A stretch of 64,000 bases of DNA from Globodera rostochiensis. Lineage: Eukaryota > Nematoda > Chromadorea > Rhabditida > Heteroderidae. Of the stretch, positions 33,861 through 44,700 are shown one piece after another. Both the position numbers and the translations under genes were made by a program. How positions within the stretch are numbered: position 1 is the first letter of the stretch; each line of letters starts with the position of its first letter. Under the pieces are notes generated by a model that made no database searches, was not told the DNA's origin, and saw only the letters and a list, made by a program, of their open reading frames with translations. Where the stretch lies: the NCBI GenBank assembly GCA_018350325.1, contig JAEVLN010000008.1, forward strand, positions 2,662,346-2,726,345. Direction: 5' to 3'.

Positions 33861-34978
33861 TCCCACTGCGCTTCTCCCAACTCCTTCACCGATGATTCCA
33901 TGAAATGGTTCTTCCCCTCCCCGGCTTCGTCCTCCCGCTGCTGCTCGTCCATCTTCTTCCACCCAACAAGCAATTCACACCTGCCCTCTTCATTATTCCC
34001 TTCCCCCCCCCCCCATTCGCCTCATCCCCCGACTTCCCACTGAGCGGATTATACAAATCCATCACACCTCACACAATCGACACAATTGGGCTGTTGGGAG
34101 GTAATCGAATTAACAAACACAAAATTCTGTGAAAGGGCGAGGGGGGGGGCAACCCAACCTCATCCCGTCATTTATCCAATTTGATGAATGGACGGGCGGG
34201 GGAGGAGGAGGGGGTGGTTGTGCAGGTGTTAGGGGGGGGGGGAGAATCCGTCCACCCGACGAATACATAAATTGAATTTTTTAAATGTACGGCAGATGAA
34301 CGAATGGAAGAATATGTGGAGGTGTCAGAAAGAGTGGAGAGGAACATGTCGGAAGGGGATTGCTTTGTTTGTTTTATAGGATTTTCAGCAGGTCGTCGGA
34401 TCGGTCAAAATTTGAAGAAAGTGATCAGACGTCCGCTCTCAAATGGCACCTTTGGCCTGTCGAAGCATTTTTGACCCTTCCGCGCATTCTTCAAATGGCA
34501 CATCATATTCTCTCCTTTGCCGTCTTCTGCCGAGCTTAAGTGACAGGAAGGAGGGCAATTTCGGCAATTTCCCCCCCCCCCTCAAAAGATCCCATTTCGG
34601 TTGCGCAATTCAATCCTTTGGAGCGAATGAATGAATATTGCGCCTTCACCGTTCCCAATTATTGGCCCGTCATTTGGCCGCACATTCATTCAATTAGAAT
34701 GCTTTGCCCACAACTAAACCCAAACATTTCTTCCAAATTTACCGCCTTCCCATCTCAAAAGAAAGGAGAGACCCAAAAGATGACCGCCGCCGAGTCCCCC
34801 CACTAAAGAACGGCAATTTGAGTGAATAAAAGGGGGGGGGGCGGACGATTTCCCGCATTTGCCCGTCCGGAAACGCGGGAAAAGCCTTTCTTTCGTTCAT
34901 CCAAACCCAAAAGGAAAAAGCGGGGCTAATCAATCAAATTTATTGCAATAAAATAAGTTACATATCAATGGGAAAAGG

Positions 34979-37018
34979 TCAAGATTTATTCTTCAAAAAC
35001 TGCAACATTAGGGAGTCCATCTCCCACAAGTCGAAGAATTGGATAATGTGGTGACTCTCCACAAAAATGTTTGCCGTTTCCTTAAGTAGCAAAGAAAAAG
35101 TGCCGTCATATTTTTGTAAATCATTTATTCTTTAAAATCGGAACTGTTCGAACACTCACAAATATTGGGGACAAAAGCAGCAACAAATTGCCAAATCGTT
35201 CGGCACGTGCAAATTCGTCCTTTAACGTTGTCGATTTGGTGACATAATATTTGTGAAGAGATTGGCTCAGGGAAGACAGCTCGGCACCGATCATAACTCG
35301 ACCCGTGGAAGAAATATCCGGAAGGGCTGATTGGTGAGAGAAAGAAATTATTTTCATTTTTGGATGGATTGGTTTGGTGCCGACAATGAAAGTGCTTGCT
35401 ACCCCTCGGGGGACGGACGTGGGGTGAACGCACTCATTTGGAAGGACACAAAGGCCTTAAGCGCAACAAATTCATCAAAGTCCAGGCACATCAGCAACAT
35501 TGGCGCGACAATGTTGCACATCAGAGGGACGAGCAGAGGCCAATAAATACTGGTCGGTGGGGAAAGGTTCAGTTTGGAGAATGGCACGGGCACTTTTGGG
35601 ACATGACCACCTCATTTTTGTGTCCCGAGATATTTCGGGTTCGTCCTCCCATCCCTCGTCCCTTTTCGTGGACACGTAACCGCCATTGGGCAACACAAAC
35701 TTGTCCAAGTCTCCTATTTGGGTAGTCAGAAAGCAAGGGTCCAAAATGGTGTGATAGAGCACGCATTTCCGGAGAAGAGTGATCTGAAACGATAAAGTGC
35801 GTCCATCGATCAGAGTTGGTCAGTCGGCTCCAACCTGATCTTCGATGTCCAGTTGGCCATATGCTGGCCACACCCTCAACCACTCGTAAACCAACAAAAT
35901 GTGCGTTCGGATGGAACGTCGGAACTCCTGGAAGCTCAACGGACGAATGTCCTCTCGGGAAAAGGGCTGAAGGGGGGGGGCGTCATGAACAAAGAAAGTT
36001 CCCCCCACCACCGACTTACGCAACTTTTGCTCCTTCCGAGCAAACTCGCCACCGGTCTCTCACAGAACAAAATGCGTCTTCGCTCGGCGATTCTCATCTC
36101 CTCCTCAATGAACAGGCCGAGAATGTCCCAACTTGGGATGGTGCAGGGACGAAGAGGGCCAACCGGCGAAGGCTTCGGAGGAGGACGATGGAAATTGTTT
36201 TGGGGTGAAGAGGTCAAGTGGTCGTGAAGAATGTGTAACGAAGTGGAGGAGGAAGAGGAAGAAGATGGGGAGAGACCATTGGAAGGGATGGAGACGGACG
36301 AATGTGCCGAGGGAAGGGAATTGGAAGTGGACGGAGGGGGAGGGGAGTCGGAGACGTCGTCCGAAGTTGGCGCGACGGTTTCCGAGTGAATTTGGGCGGC
36401 GGTAAATCCGTCGGCGCCGTGCAGCTTAATGTATAAAAATTGGGGGGATTGGAAAAAGAAATGTCCCCAAAGTTTTTTCCAATTCCCTCCCCCCCCCCCC
36501 TCAATCGCTCGTCCTTTTCGACTAACCCCCAAGGCGCCGCTGGCGAACCGTTTATTCCGCTGAAGTCCGGACTTTGTGAAATAGGCCCTTCCCCTCTTCG
36601 GGTCACTCTGTCCCCCTCTCTCAGGCACTTGCACAGCTTAATGCAACAATTATAACACCGGTTTCCCCTTTAAACCACAACTTTTCAAGTACCTTTTTTA
36701 TCCATTCCGATTGCCAGACACTTTGCCAGTCGGCAAAATCGACACAAAACCTTCTCGGCTATAATAAGCCAAATATATTATTATTTTTATAATATGGCCT
36801 ATCCATGAACTTTTAATTCGTTTAAATAATGTGACGAACTCACTGTACATAATGGCACAGTTTGTGCCCGTCTTCGCCTGTCGATGGCACAAATAATTGC
36901 GGTTCAGCACAACGGACCGTCTGAAGAAGGCACAGCAAGCCTGACAAGACTGAGCACCAAAGTGAATTCCGGTGGCATAGGCATAGCACACACGGCATTC
37001 AAAGTCGGAGGAAATCAT
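34979..37018 (-). CDS. Nuclear hormone receptor (NHR family)
   Basis: Nine exons (37018-36844, 36758-36693, 36636-36527, 36424-36020, 35966-35835, 35783-35611, 35549-35419, 35326-35160, 35080-34979) give 486 residues with all phases matching. The DNA-binding domain starts eight residues after Met. Its first C4 zinc module has the P-box CQACCAFFRRS and the second ends in CRFCRLAKCLAIGM. A Ser/Pro-rich hinge of ~130 residues follows. The ligand-binding domain begins near PSWDILGLFIEEEMR, and the last exon holds a helix-12-like end. The CxACxAFFRR P-box marks the expanded nematode supplementary NHRs, so it should be a nuclear DNA-binding regulator. Ligand and targets unknown; I cannot assign a one-to-one ortholog. 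Confidence 0.9.
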
Positions 37019-37581
37019 CGCCCGAGGGGACGGGACGAGTGCAAATGGATCGATTTATGGGAAAGCTTGGCAATTATCCGATCGTAATCGATAGACCAAC
37101 CAAAAAGTTTAGAAGAGGTAATGAGAGAAGAAAGGGAGAGAAAGGAAAGAGTGGGACGACCAAATACTCACTTTTTTCTACCTCACCTCGACTCGCTTCC
37201 ATCCATCCCCCCCCACCCCCCCCCCAACCCATCACAAAATCAGACCATTTTACGTCAAGGAAAGAAAGAATGGAATGAATAGATAATCTATTTGTAAGCA
37301 AATAAGCGTGTATAATAAGTTAAAAACAAATTAAAAGTAAAAAAGCCTTTACAATATCAAGTTGTTTCGAATGTTCTCACAGTTTTCAATAAATGGAACT
37401 CCCACGAAAGAATTTTCAAACTTTAAAAAGGAATTTAATCATCCATCAGTCCTTAAAGCTAATTGTGTCGAAAGGAGGTCCACCACTACCAAAGGTACAA
37501 AAAATTGGGGTGATCTGTTGAACAGCGAGTGATCAACGACATTTCTGTCACATTGCCCCACGCCCACCCCTTCCGTCGTCT
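37019..37581. other. Intergenic region upstream of the NHR gene
   Basis: This lies between the NHR 5' end and the OSTF1 stop, both on the minus strand. It holds a C-run at 37208-37227 and AT-rich DNA. No gene is seen. It is the probable NHR promoter and OSTF1 3' UTR. Confidence 0.5.
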
Positions 37582-38594
37582 TCAGCTCGTCCGAACGAAT
37601 CGCTCTTCTTCCCCTTCCTCCTCCTCCTCCAAATAGTCCTCCTCCCCCTCCCGTCCCCTCTCGACCATCGTCGTCCTCAAAAGGGCACCGATCTCCGGGT
37701 CGGATGCCACGTCAATTGGCCTCTTTCCCTGTCGATTCCTCACGTGGACATTCGCACCCGCCTCAACCAGCAAATGTACACAGTCCAACCGACGTTTGAC
37801 GCTGGCCGCGTGGAGGGGAGAATCGCCCAATTTGTTCTAAAAATGGAGAAAAAAATGTGACAATTTTCGTTCCATTGGACGGTGGGGGAAAACAACTTGG
37901 GCCATTAATGCGACATTCGGCACGGATAGTAAATGCTTCAAAATGCGGGTGTGCCCGGCATAAGCGGCCCAATGTAAAGCGGTGGAGCCGGACCTATCCA
38001 ATGCATTGACTGACACCTGAAATTGGAGGGGGGGGGGCACTCACTGATCAATACCAAAGAGCAAGAAACCAAACGAAGACACAAAACTTTGATGTATTTG
38101 GAACAGAGACCCTTTTTATTTTTTAAACAAATTTTTAAAATCCCTTTTTGGTGCTGTGACACACATCCAACCCTTTCCCCTTTCATGCGCACTTTGTTGT
38201 CCAAACATTCCCCCAAAAAGCCAAAATCGCCCGTCCTCGCCGCTTCGTGCAACGGAAATTCGATGAGTTCCAGGTGTTGCCCCACTAAACATTTTGCAAT
38301 TCTTTGCAAGTTTCTCGGACTTTTGTCACCGCTTTCCATCGGAATGAATCCGCCGGCGCCCCCCTCCGCGCACTTCGCCTTGCAAAACTCGGCGCCCTCC
38401 ACGGCCTCCTTCACATAGACAACGGCGTCTTCACACAATTTCAGTTCATCTGCCTGAAGAATGGAGGCCAGAGAGTATAATAATTGGTAATTGGCACGCC
38501 AAACGATTGCCTTTGTCGGAATGAACTCTTTGACGACGCGGTACACGCGGACACGCCCCGGCTTAGCAATTGGCGGGGGCGGTGGCCCATCCAT
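37582..38594 (-). CDS. OSTF1: Osteoclast-stimulating factor 1-like SH3/ankyrin adaptor
   Basis: Five exons (38594-38511, 38453-38330, 38284-38193, 38016-37897, 37836-37582) give 224 residues; human OSTF1 has 214. A Pro-rich start is followed by an SH3 domain split across exons 1-2, where [10 protein letters not shown]... and [14 protein letters not shown] align residue for residue with OSTF1. Ankyrin repeats follow from [12 protein letters not shown] through [19 protein letters not shown] to [11 protein letters not shown]. The acidic tail [10 protein letters not shown] corresponds to the vertebrate EDYLDDED. The first intron appears to use a GC donor (AAG|gcaatc), which preserves the SH3 alignment exactly; a GT donor six bases on would add two residues. 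It is a cytoplasmic adaptor linked to Src-type signalling in vertebrates. Confidence 0.9.
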
Positions 38595-39158
38595 CGAAAA
38601 TGTTCCAAACACAGCGAAATTACTCAAAAATGTATGTGCAATAACAAAGTCACAAAGAGACAGTTTTCTTCAATATAACATTTTGTTTTAACTTCAAATT
38701 GATTATAAATTAAATGGTAATATAATTCCTCTCCGCCTCGGAACCAATTTTTCAAATCTTTAAAAGTAATTTTAATGTCTTAATTCTTTGTGTGCGGTGT
38801 CAACGTGTAGTAATTAAAGTATAAAGAACGGTCTCAGTCTTTTTTTCAACACAAATTTCCGATAATTTCAAGGCAGAGGGGAAAGCTTCCCAATAAATGC
38901 ATTAACATTACGAAAAAAACAAAACTTTATTTTACATGAGAAATCGTAAGGTAAAAAACAAAGGATTTTTGTGAGCGAAAATGACAAACCATGCCTGAGG
39001 GTGGAAGGATCGATCGAGAATCTCGATAAGATCTTCTTGATCGATCCGGGCTCTAATTGAAGCGGGAAAGAAAACAAATCCTTCCTAATCTCTAATACGA
39101 TTTATTGTGTTCTCATCCCCAATATCAAACCCCGGGCCGCGGTGTTGGAGAAGAATGA
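38595..39158. other. Intergenic spacer OSTF1-BORCS5
   Basis: AT-rich DNA separates two genes on the same (minus) strand. It should hold the BORCS5 3' UTR and the OSTF1 promoter. A partly self-complementary GATCGATCGAGAATCTCGATAAG region lies at 39008-39045. No gene is seen. Confidence 0.5.
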
Positions 39159-40192
39159 CTATTTCCCGGTGTTGAGCCTTCGGCCGGCCGTCTGTTGGTC
39201 CGTCACTTTGTCCACGACACGCGTCTCGCTCACTTTCCTCGGCTCCCTTTCGGACGTCCGCCTGTCCGCCGTTGCCGATAAACGACTGCCGTTGTTCAAC
39301 GACAGCGTTTCGGTCAATTTTTTCCTCGTCAAAATTGGTGTAAAGGCAATTTGAAGGGAAGGCAGCCGATCATCGAATGACAAAAGTTGGTTAAGCGAAT
39401 CGGCGGCACGGGTCAAATCATTAAGGGAAACCTTTGAATTTGGCATTTTAAACTTCGAATGTAAAAATTGAAACCTGAATGGATTCTAATTGATCCGCAA
39501 GGGAACCGACCCTCTTCAACTCGCTGTTCAATGATTCCAACCTTTTTGTGGCTGTCGTTGTCTTTTTGAGCAGTGATGAAATCAATTGATCAACCTAAAA
39601 TAGGTTAGTTTAAAATATATTAAATTGAGCAACATTTTTAATTTTCGATTAGCACCTCAACAATTCGGGAAAACATCCGACCCTGTTCGGTAGCCACCGT
39701 TTGAGCACATAGCCTAAAATGGTGTTGAAGACGTTGCAAAAAGTTGAGGATGTTTTTGCTGTCGATTTTTTGGTGCACTTCTGGAAGGTCTCTATGACCG
39801 GGAAGAACACCTCGCAGTAAGGGAAGGAAGTGAGGAATCTCCTAATTTAAAAAAACTAAAATGAATTAAAATATTACCAGACCTTTATCCTCTTTAGGTC
39901 TGGGTCTTTGCTTGGGTCAACCAACGACGACGAGCTCGCGCCTTCATTGACCACAACAATGCTGCTAATCATCGTGCTTTTTGTCGAATTTCCTAAATTA
40001 ACCATTGATCAGGGAATCAGATCACTTCAATCTCAAAAAAGCCAAAACAAACTTACGTTTTTTAGCGAGGAACGAAAAGGAAGAGGGAATTCCAGTGGAC
40101 GTGCTTGGAGGTGTTTGGTCGTCATCGTCTTCTGCTTTGTTCGAAGCACTGCCACCTCCAACAGCAAAAGGGCCGCTTTGCTCATTGCCCAT
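39159..40192 (-). CDS. sam-4: BORC complex subunit 5 (myrlysin)
   Basis: Five exons (40192-40057, 39992-39883, 39841-39656, 39594-39475, 39431-39159) give 274 residues. The protein starts MGNEQS, the same N-myristoylation signal as human BORCS5. It continues with a conserved EIPHFLPLLRG block and a long coiled coil (LCAQTVATEQGRMFSRIVEVDQ, cut here) typical of the family. BORC sits on lysosomes and recruits Arl8 and kinesin for outward transport; C. elegans SAM-4 acts in synaptic-vesicle precursor transport. After the usual end (about SFDDRLPSL) there is an extra tail of ~65 basic, Thr/Ser-rich residues not in human BORCS5 (196 residues). The tail may be real or an unrecognised final intron. 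Confidence 0.88.
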
Positions 40193-40478
40193 TTAACCAA
40201 AAGTAATTTTTGTCGGCTACCAATCCATTTTAAAGGAATTGCTTTATGTATCAGTGTAAAAACAACGGCGTGGAGGTGTAATTGTAATGTGAAGTGAGTG
40301 AACGTTCTGAAAAAGTGTTCAAGTTTTTGAAATTATCTAAGTAACATTTCGCCAATGTTTCAATTCTTTTCGCTTTCCCTCCCAACTCACCGCACAAATC
40401 AACCAATAATAAAACCGTTTTATTTTATTTGCATCCGATCAAATTGCTAACAGCCATCTTTTTCATTGTTTAGGCGCC
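40193..40478. promoter_or_regulatory. Shared bidirectional promoter region
   Basis: The start codons of BORCS5 (-) and the BED-GFRP gene (+) are only 286 bp apart and point away from each other, so both promoters must lie here. A TTTGCATC motif occurs at 40428 and a splice-acceptor-like TTGTTTAG lies just before the plus-strand ATG, consistent with trans-splicing or a 5' UTR intron. Confidence 0.55.
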
Positions 40479-41385
40479 ATGTCAGAGCCAAGCAGTAGCA
40501 ACCATAACCATACCCACAATAGCAGTGTCAGTAACGGCAACAAAGATCGCATGAACCAATCTCAAATTTGGAAATGTTTTGAAAAAATGACTGATTATGA
40601 GGCGGCAAAGTGTCGTCTGTGCACTTCCATGCTCTCTTTTAAAAGAGCTTCAACCAAAGGACTTTGGGACCATTTGAAGTGCAAACATAAGCCGGAATAT
40701 CTCGTGTTGAAACAAAACGAAGAATTGCTCGCTCCGTCCAACCCTGACGAATTTAAGGCGCCAAAAATAAAGGTTAGTCATTTAATAATTTAAAATTTGA
40801 AATTATCGAGTCAAAATATTAAAGAAAAAGAAGTTAGAACCCAAAAACGATATTTGTGCGGACAACGATAACTCGCTGGTCTCCGGGGTGGACACTCCTC
40901 AAACAGAACTTATCCGAGTTCGAATACAATCGAATGAAAATCGTGCAGATGCAGCACCAATGAATGGGGGAGCAGGTTTAAATTTTTTTTTCTCTTGAGT
41001 ATTGCCAGTAAATTACAGATTTTTGTGTAATAAAGATTTTTACCCTCAAGAACGGATGGGGTCCATCGACAGCCAGCCGTGTACCAGTGTGATGGTGAAC
41101 CACATCCTCGTCTGGAGCTCCATTTGCAGCCAATCCGCTCAGTCAACCTTCATTATGTGCAGTCTGCTTGATGGGGATCACCACCACTTCGGTACCAAAT
41201 CAGGTGCCTCTGCTACACTCACTTACGTGCTGCAAAAGCTGGGCGTTAAACCCGAGCCTTCCGGCTGTTTTTCGACGACATGTCCGGTCAATTTGGTTTT
41301 GGACGAACTGTCCGGGTTGGGCTACAGAGCGATTGGCATGGTCAACAAAAGGGCGGATGAAGTGTTGTGGACACTTGCAAAATGA
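40479..41385 (+). CDS. BED-type zinc finger protein with GFRP-like C-terminus
   Basis: Three exons (40479-40772, 40825-40975, 41036-41385) join in phase to give 264 residues. Residues ~24-75 form a BED zinc finger: IWKCFEKM, then C-x2-C, then H-x4-H in WDHLKCKH. The last ~60 residues (LGVKPEP..., then VLDELSGLGYRAIGM and a VLWTL end) resemble GTP cyclohydrolase I feedback regulatory protein, which binds that enzyme to control tetrahydrobiopterin synthesis. The middle (~residues 100-190) matches nothing I know. BED domains bind DNA or chromatin; combined with a GFRP-like end this would be a novel arrangement. Alternatives are two adjacent genes, a wrong acceptor for exon 3, or chance similarity. 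An AATAAA at about 41495 is a plausible polyadenylation signal. Confidence 0.5.
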
Positions 41386-41756
41386 ATGATGTTCAACTTC
41401 CGCTGGGGTGGCGTGGTCAGTGCTGGCTTCAAATTTTGTGAGATTTGTAAATATGACTTTACCAAAGTGATTTCTGGGAATGAACCCAGTCAAGAATAAA
41501 ATTATCTACGGAAATCGCACTATTTATAAAGAAAATCAAATCTCCGAACCAGCAAAAATAAAAATTACATTTTGTTTTAATCGCTTGCATTTGTTTAAAG
41601 GAGTTTTAAATTTGTGTTTAACACCAAATATTTTATATAAACAGTTTCTCGTTTCACTTTGTCACTTATCTAAAACAATCGGTTTGATGAATTAACAAAT
41701 TGTTTTTTTGTATCAAATGTCACAATTTATTAATTTTAAAATAAATAATAAATTTG

Positions 41757-44700
41757 TTAGTTTTCGTCTCCAATGACCGAGGGGCATGTACAGAAAGGAT
41801 TTCGATCGCCAAATGAATCGTCAACTCGGCCAACGGTCGGCCACACTTTTCGAGACGTATAACACCACGGCTTTGGCCATCCGGCCTGCTCCCGCGAGTA
41901 GGGCCGATCCCAAACGGAGGCGGCCAGCACGGACAGTGTGTGCGGGGCATTCTTTAAAAGCGGCACTTTTAATGACTTCTTCCCGTTTAAATTGGTGTTT
42001 GTTGGGTTGTCGATAGTCACCTTGAACAAGTCGAGGTGCAGTTCGCCTCTGCCAATGTCCTCTATTTCTTCTCTGATGGCAATCAACGCATCGCAATATC
42101 TGTCCATTTCCGCTTTGTCTTCACTTTCTGTCGGCTCGAGCATAAGGCAATCATGCAATGGCCTACAAACATTAGTTAAGAGCATGGCTTACAAATTAGG
42201 GGGAAATGCCATCAACGAGTTGCCTAATTGTTTAATTATAACACTCACTAACCAGTGCATTGTCGGTGAATGAAAACTGAAAAAAACCAATAAATTAATT
42301 TAATTATAAAAATATACCCGAAGTCCATCAATCGCTTAGCTGAGAAATTATGGTTAAAAAAATTACATATTTTTAATTTTCGAATTTACCAATGTCCACA
42401 ACTTCGATGCCCGCCATCTTAAACGGTTTACAATCGATGATGAACTGAAAAGAATGGAAATTTGTTGCATTTAAAGGGGTGGAGTCGGCTGGCCAATAGT
42501 TAATTTAGCAGGCCAACTTCGTGCGCATTCATCCCCTGCTCGTCTCTGTAGACCACACGATAACCGCCCTCTTCCAATCGTTTGGCCATGTAATTCGCGT
42601 TCAGAATCGCCATTTGGCTGGCGGTACGCAGACCCGCGGCGCCCATCCTTGAAAAATAGGGAATTTGTGGGTTTTTGCATCTTCTGAAGGCTTTAATGGA
42701 TTGGATGGATGGCAATTACTGTAGAATGAGACCGTTAGAGATTAGGCTTCAAAATTGATTCTTTTTTTGTGTAAAGGACTCACAATCTGATGTAAGTCCA
42801 TGTGATGGGAAGAATGCTAAACATCAAAGTGATTGCGGAGATTGCGGTCCGTTGCTAATTCAAAGGGACCTGCTTGAGCCCCACGGCGAAGATGCGACAC
42901 ATAGCACTTTTTACATGAAAAGTAAAGTAATTATGGGTGGAGATAAAAGCGATTGATTCTCAATTAATTTTAATTTTTAAATAATTATTTGACATTATTT
43001 TTTACCTCTTTCATTTTCTTTTCCTGCGACGCGAGGGAGCCGATCGCCGCGGATCGGCACAATTGGATGTCCGGGTAAGAAAGGGGCCAAGTGTGCCTTA
43101 CTATTGTGGGTGAAAGGGGTGATTTGGAAGTGATCGGTACAACTTACACTCCGATCGGACCCATCCCCGGCCCGCCTCCCCCGTGGGGTATACAAAAAGT
43201 CTAAACAAATGTTTTGATGGGACAAAAGCGCTGTTTGTCACTTTGTGGAGATTGAAATGTGACACATCACTGCCATAATCACCCGGACGACATAGGCCAA
43301 CTTGGGCGTTGAAATTAGCGCCGTCCAAATAAATTTGTCCTCCTAACGAAAAACGGGGTGAACTTTTGAAGAGAAACCCGCGCTCCAATCAAATAACCCA
43401 CCAAATTCATGCACTTTATGACACACATCCAAAATGTTGGACTCGAACACTCCGTGGGTTGACTGAAAAGCTTTTTTTTTCAGTTTACTTCAGAAAAAAA
43501 GATTTTGCCAATCCAACCGGGTAAGTGATCATCGCACATGCCAACTCTTCCGCATGCTTTTCACACTGAAATTGATGATTTGTGTCGCTTCTCCTCCCTC
43601 CCCCCCCCCCGGGCGTACCTTAGCGGCAAGATCCTTGTAATTGATGTTCCCGTGTTTATCCGACTCCACCGGAACCACTCTAAAGTTGGCCATGTGCGCA
43701 GTGGCCGGATTTGTGCCGTGGGCAGAGACGGGAATCAAACATATCTTGGGGGGAAAATCCGGTCAAATATGTCGAGACTCGGACGTTGTTTTGTGTCATT
43801 TTCTTACTCTTCGGCGTGCTTCTCCCTTCGATTCAAAATATTTGCGGATGGCCAACAACCCGGCATATTCACCGTTTGATCCACTGAATCCGACGAGTGT
43901 TTATGTCTCATTAAATTGCATAATTTTGCCTATTCGGTTGGAGTGAAAAATTGTCGTAGCCGGTCAACTCGCACAACCACTTCTCCAAGTCGTTGAACAC
44001 CTTAATGGAAGAAGTGTTCATTTCTAATTTTTGTTTAATATTTACAGACTTTTAAAATGCCCAATCTCATAATCCAAAATGCAAATAAAAAGTTTACCTG
44101 AGCATAGCCTTGGGCTTGGTCTTGTGGAGCAAATGGATGGATATTGGCAAATTGTGGCCAAGTGACCTGCAAAAGTGGCAATAATTCAAATGCCGGGCGG
44201 TGCCTACCGGACTTAGCTCGGCACTTGCGTTCAGTTTCATTGTGCACGAACCGAGGGGAATCTGCAGCAAATGTTGGGGGGGGGGACAAATTTACACAAA
44301 TTTATTAATGCGTTAGCCAACCATTGAATGGACCAAAGACAAATCTTTGTTCTCGAGACGCTTCATATATCTAATAAATAATGAATATTTTAAAGTCATT
44401 AATTACTTCCAAATGCATCGTATAGTTTTGATGACCTGATCAGCTGTGTTTCGCTGTGATGGCTGTTGAAGACGGAGTGCGTTAGGAAGGGTGAACGACG
44501 CGCGTGGGGCGAATTGCCAATCAGAGGAGAAGCAATTTCGTTCAGAGAATGTTCAACTTCCTCCTGAAAGTCCAGAGTTACAGGCCCAGCCGCTTTAATG
44601 ATCGATTGGTCAGTGATCAGTGATCACCCCCCCCCCCCCAAAGAATGCGATCAGCTTATCAGAGGCAATAAGCCAAATCATCCAATTTTAAATGCCTTGG

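Larger units (their letters stand above)
24889..34978. other. 10-kb region without recognised genes, rich in G/C runs
   Basis: No spliceable gene or conserved protein motif was found on either strand. Content, left to right: G-runs at 24994-25036, C-runs at 25690-25725, 26090-26110, 26750-26795 and 28096-28116, many G-runs of 8-20 through 27180-28870, C-runs at 30420-30485, G-runs at 31065-31120, the polypurine array at 31585-31955 and the polypyrimidine array at 33228-33860. A GA-rich stretch sits at 24340-24410 just before this region, inside zag-1. The many Pro- or Gly-rich ORFs simply mirror the runs. Distal zag-1 5' exons or regulatory DNA could lie in the first part, but I cannot identify them. 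Confidence 0.6.

Noticed and set aside
33098..33973. 265-codon Pro-rich and 255-codon Gly/Glu-rich ORFs
   Set aside because: Both are translations of the polypyrimidine array and its complement.
42961..43010. Frameshift or loss of the PWGSSS region in GLDC
   Set aside because: The motif is recovered in the 37-nt exon 42906-42870 and the 33-nt exon 42816-42784, so the gene is intact.
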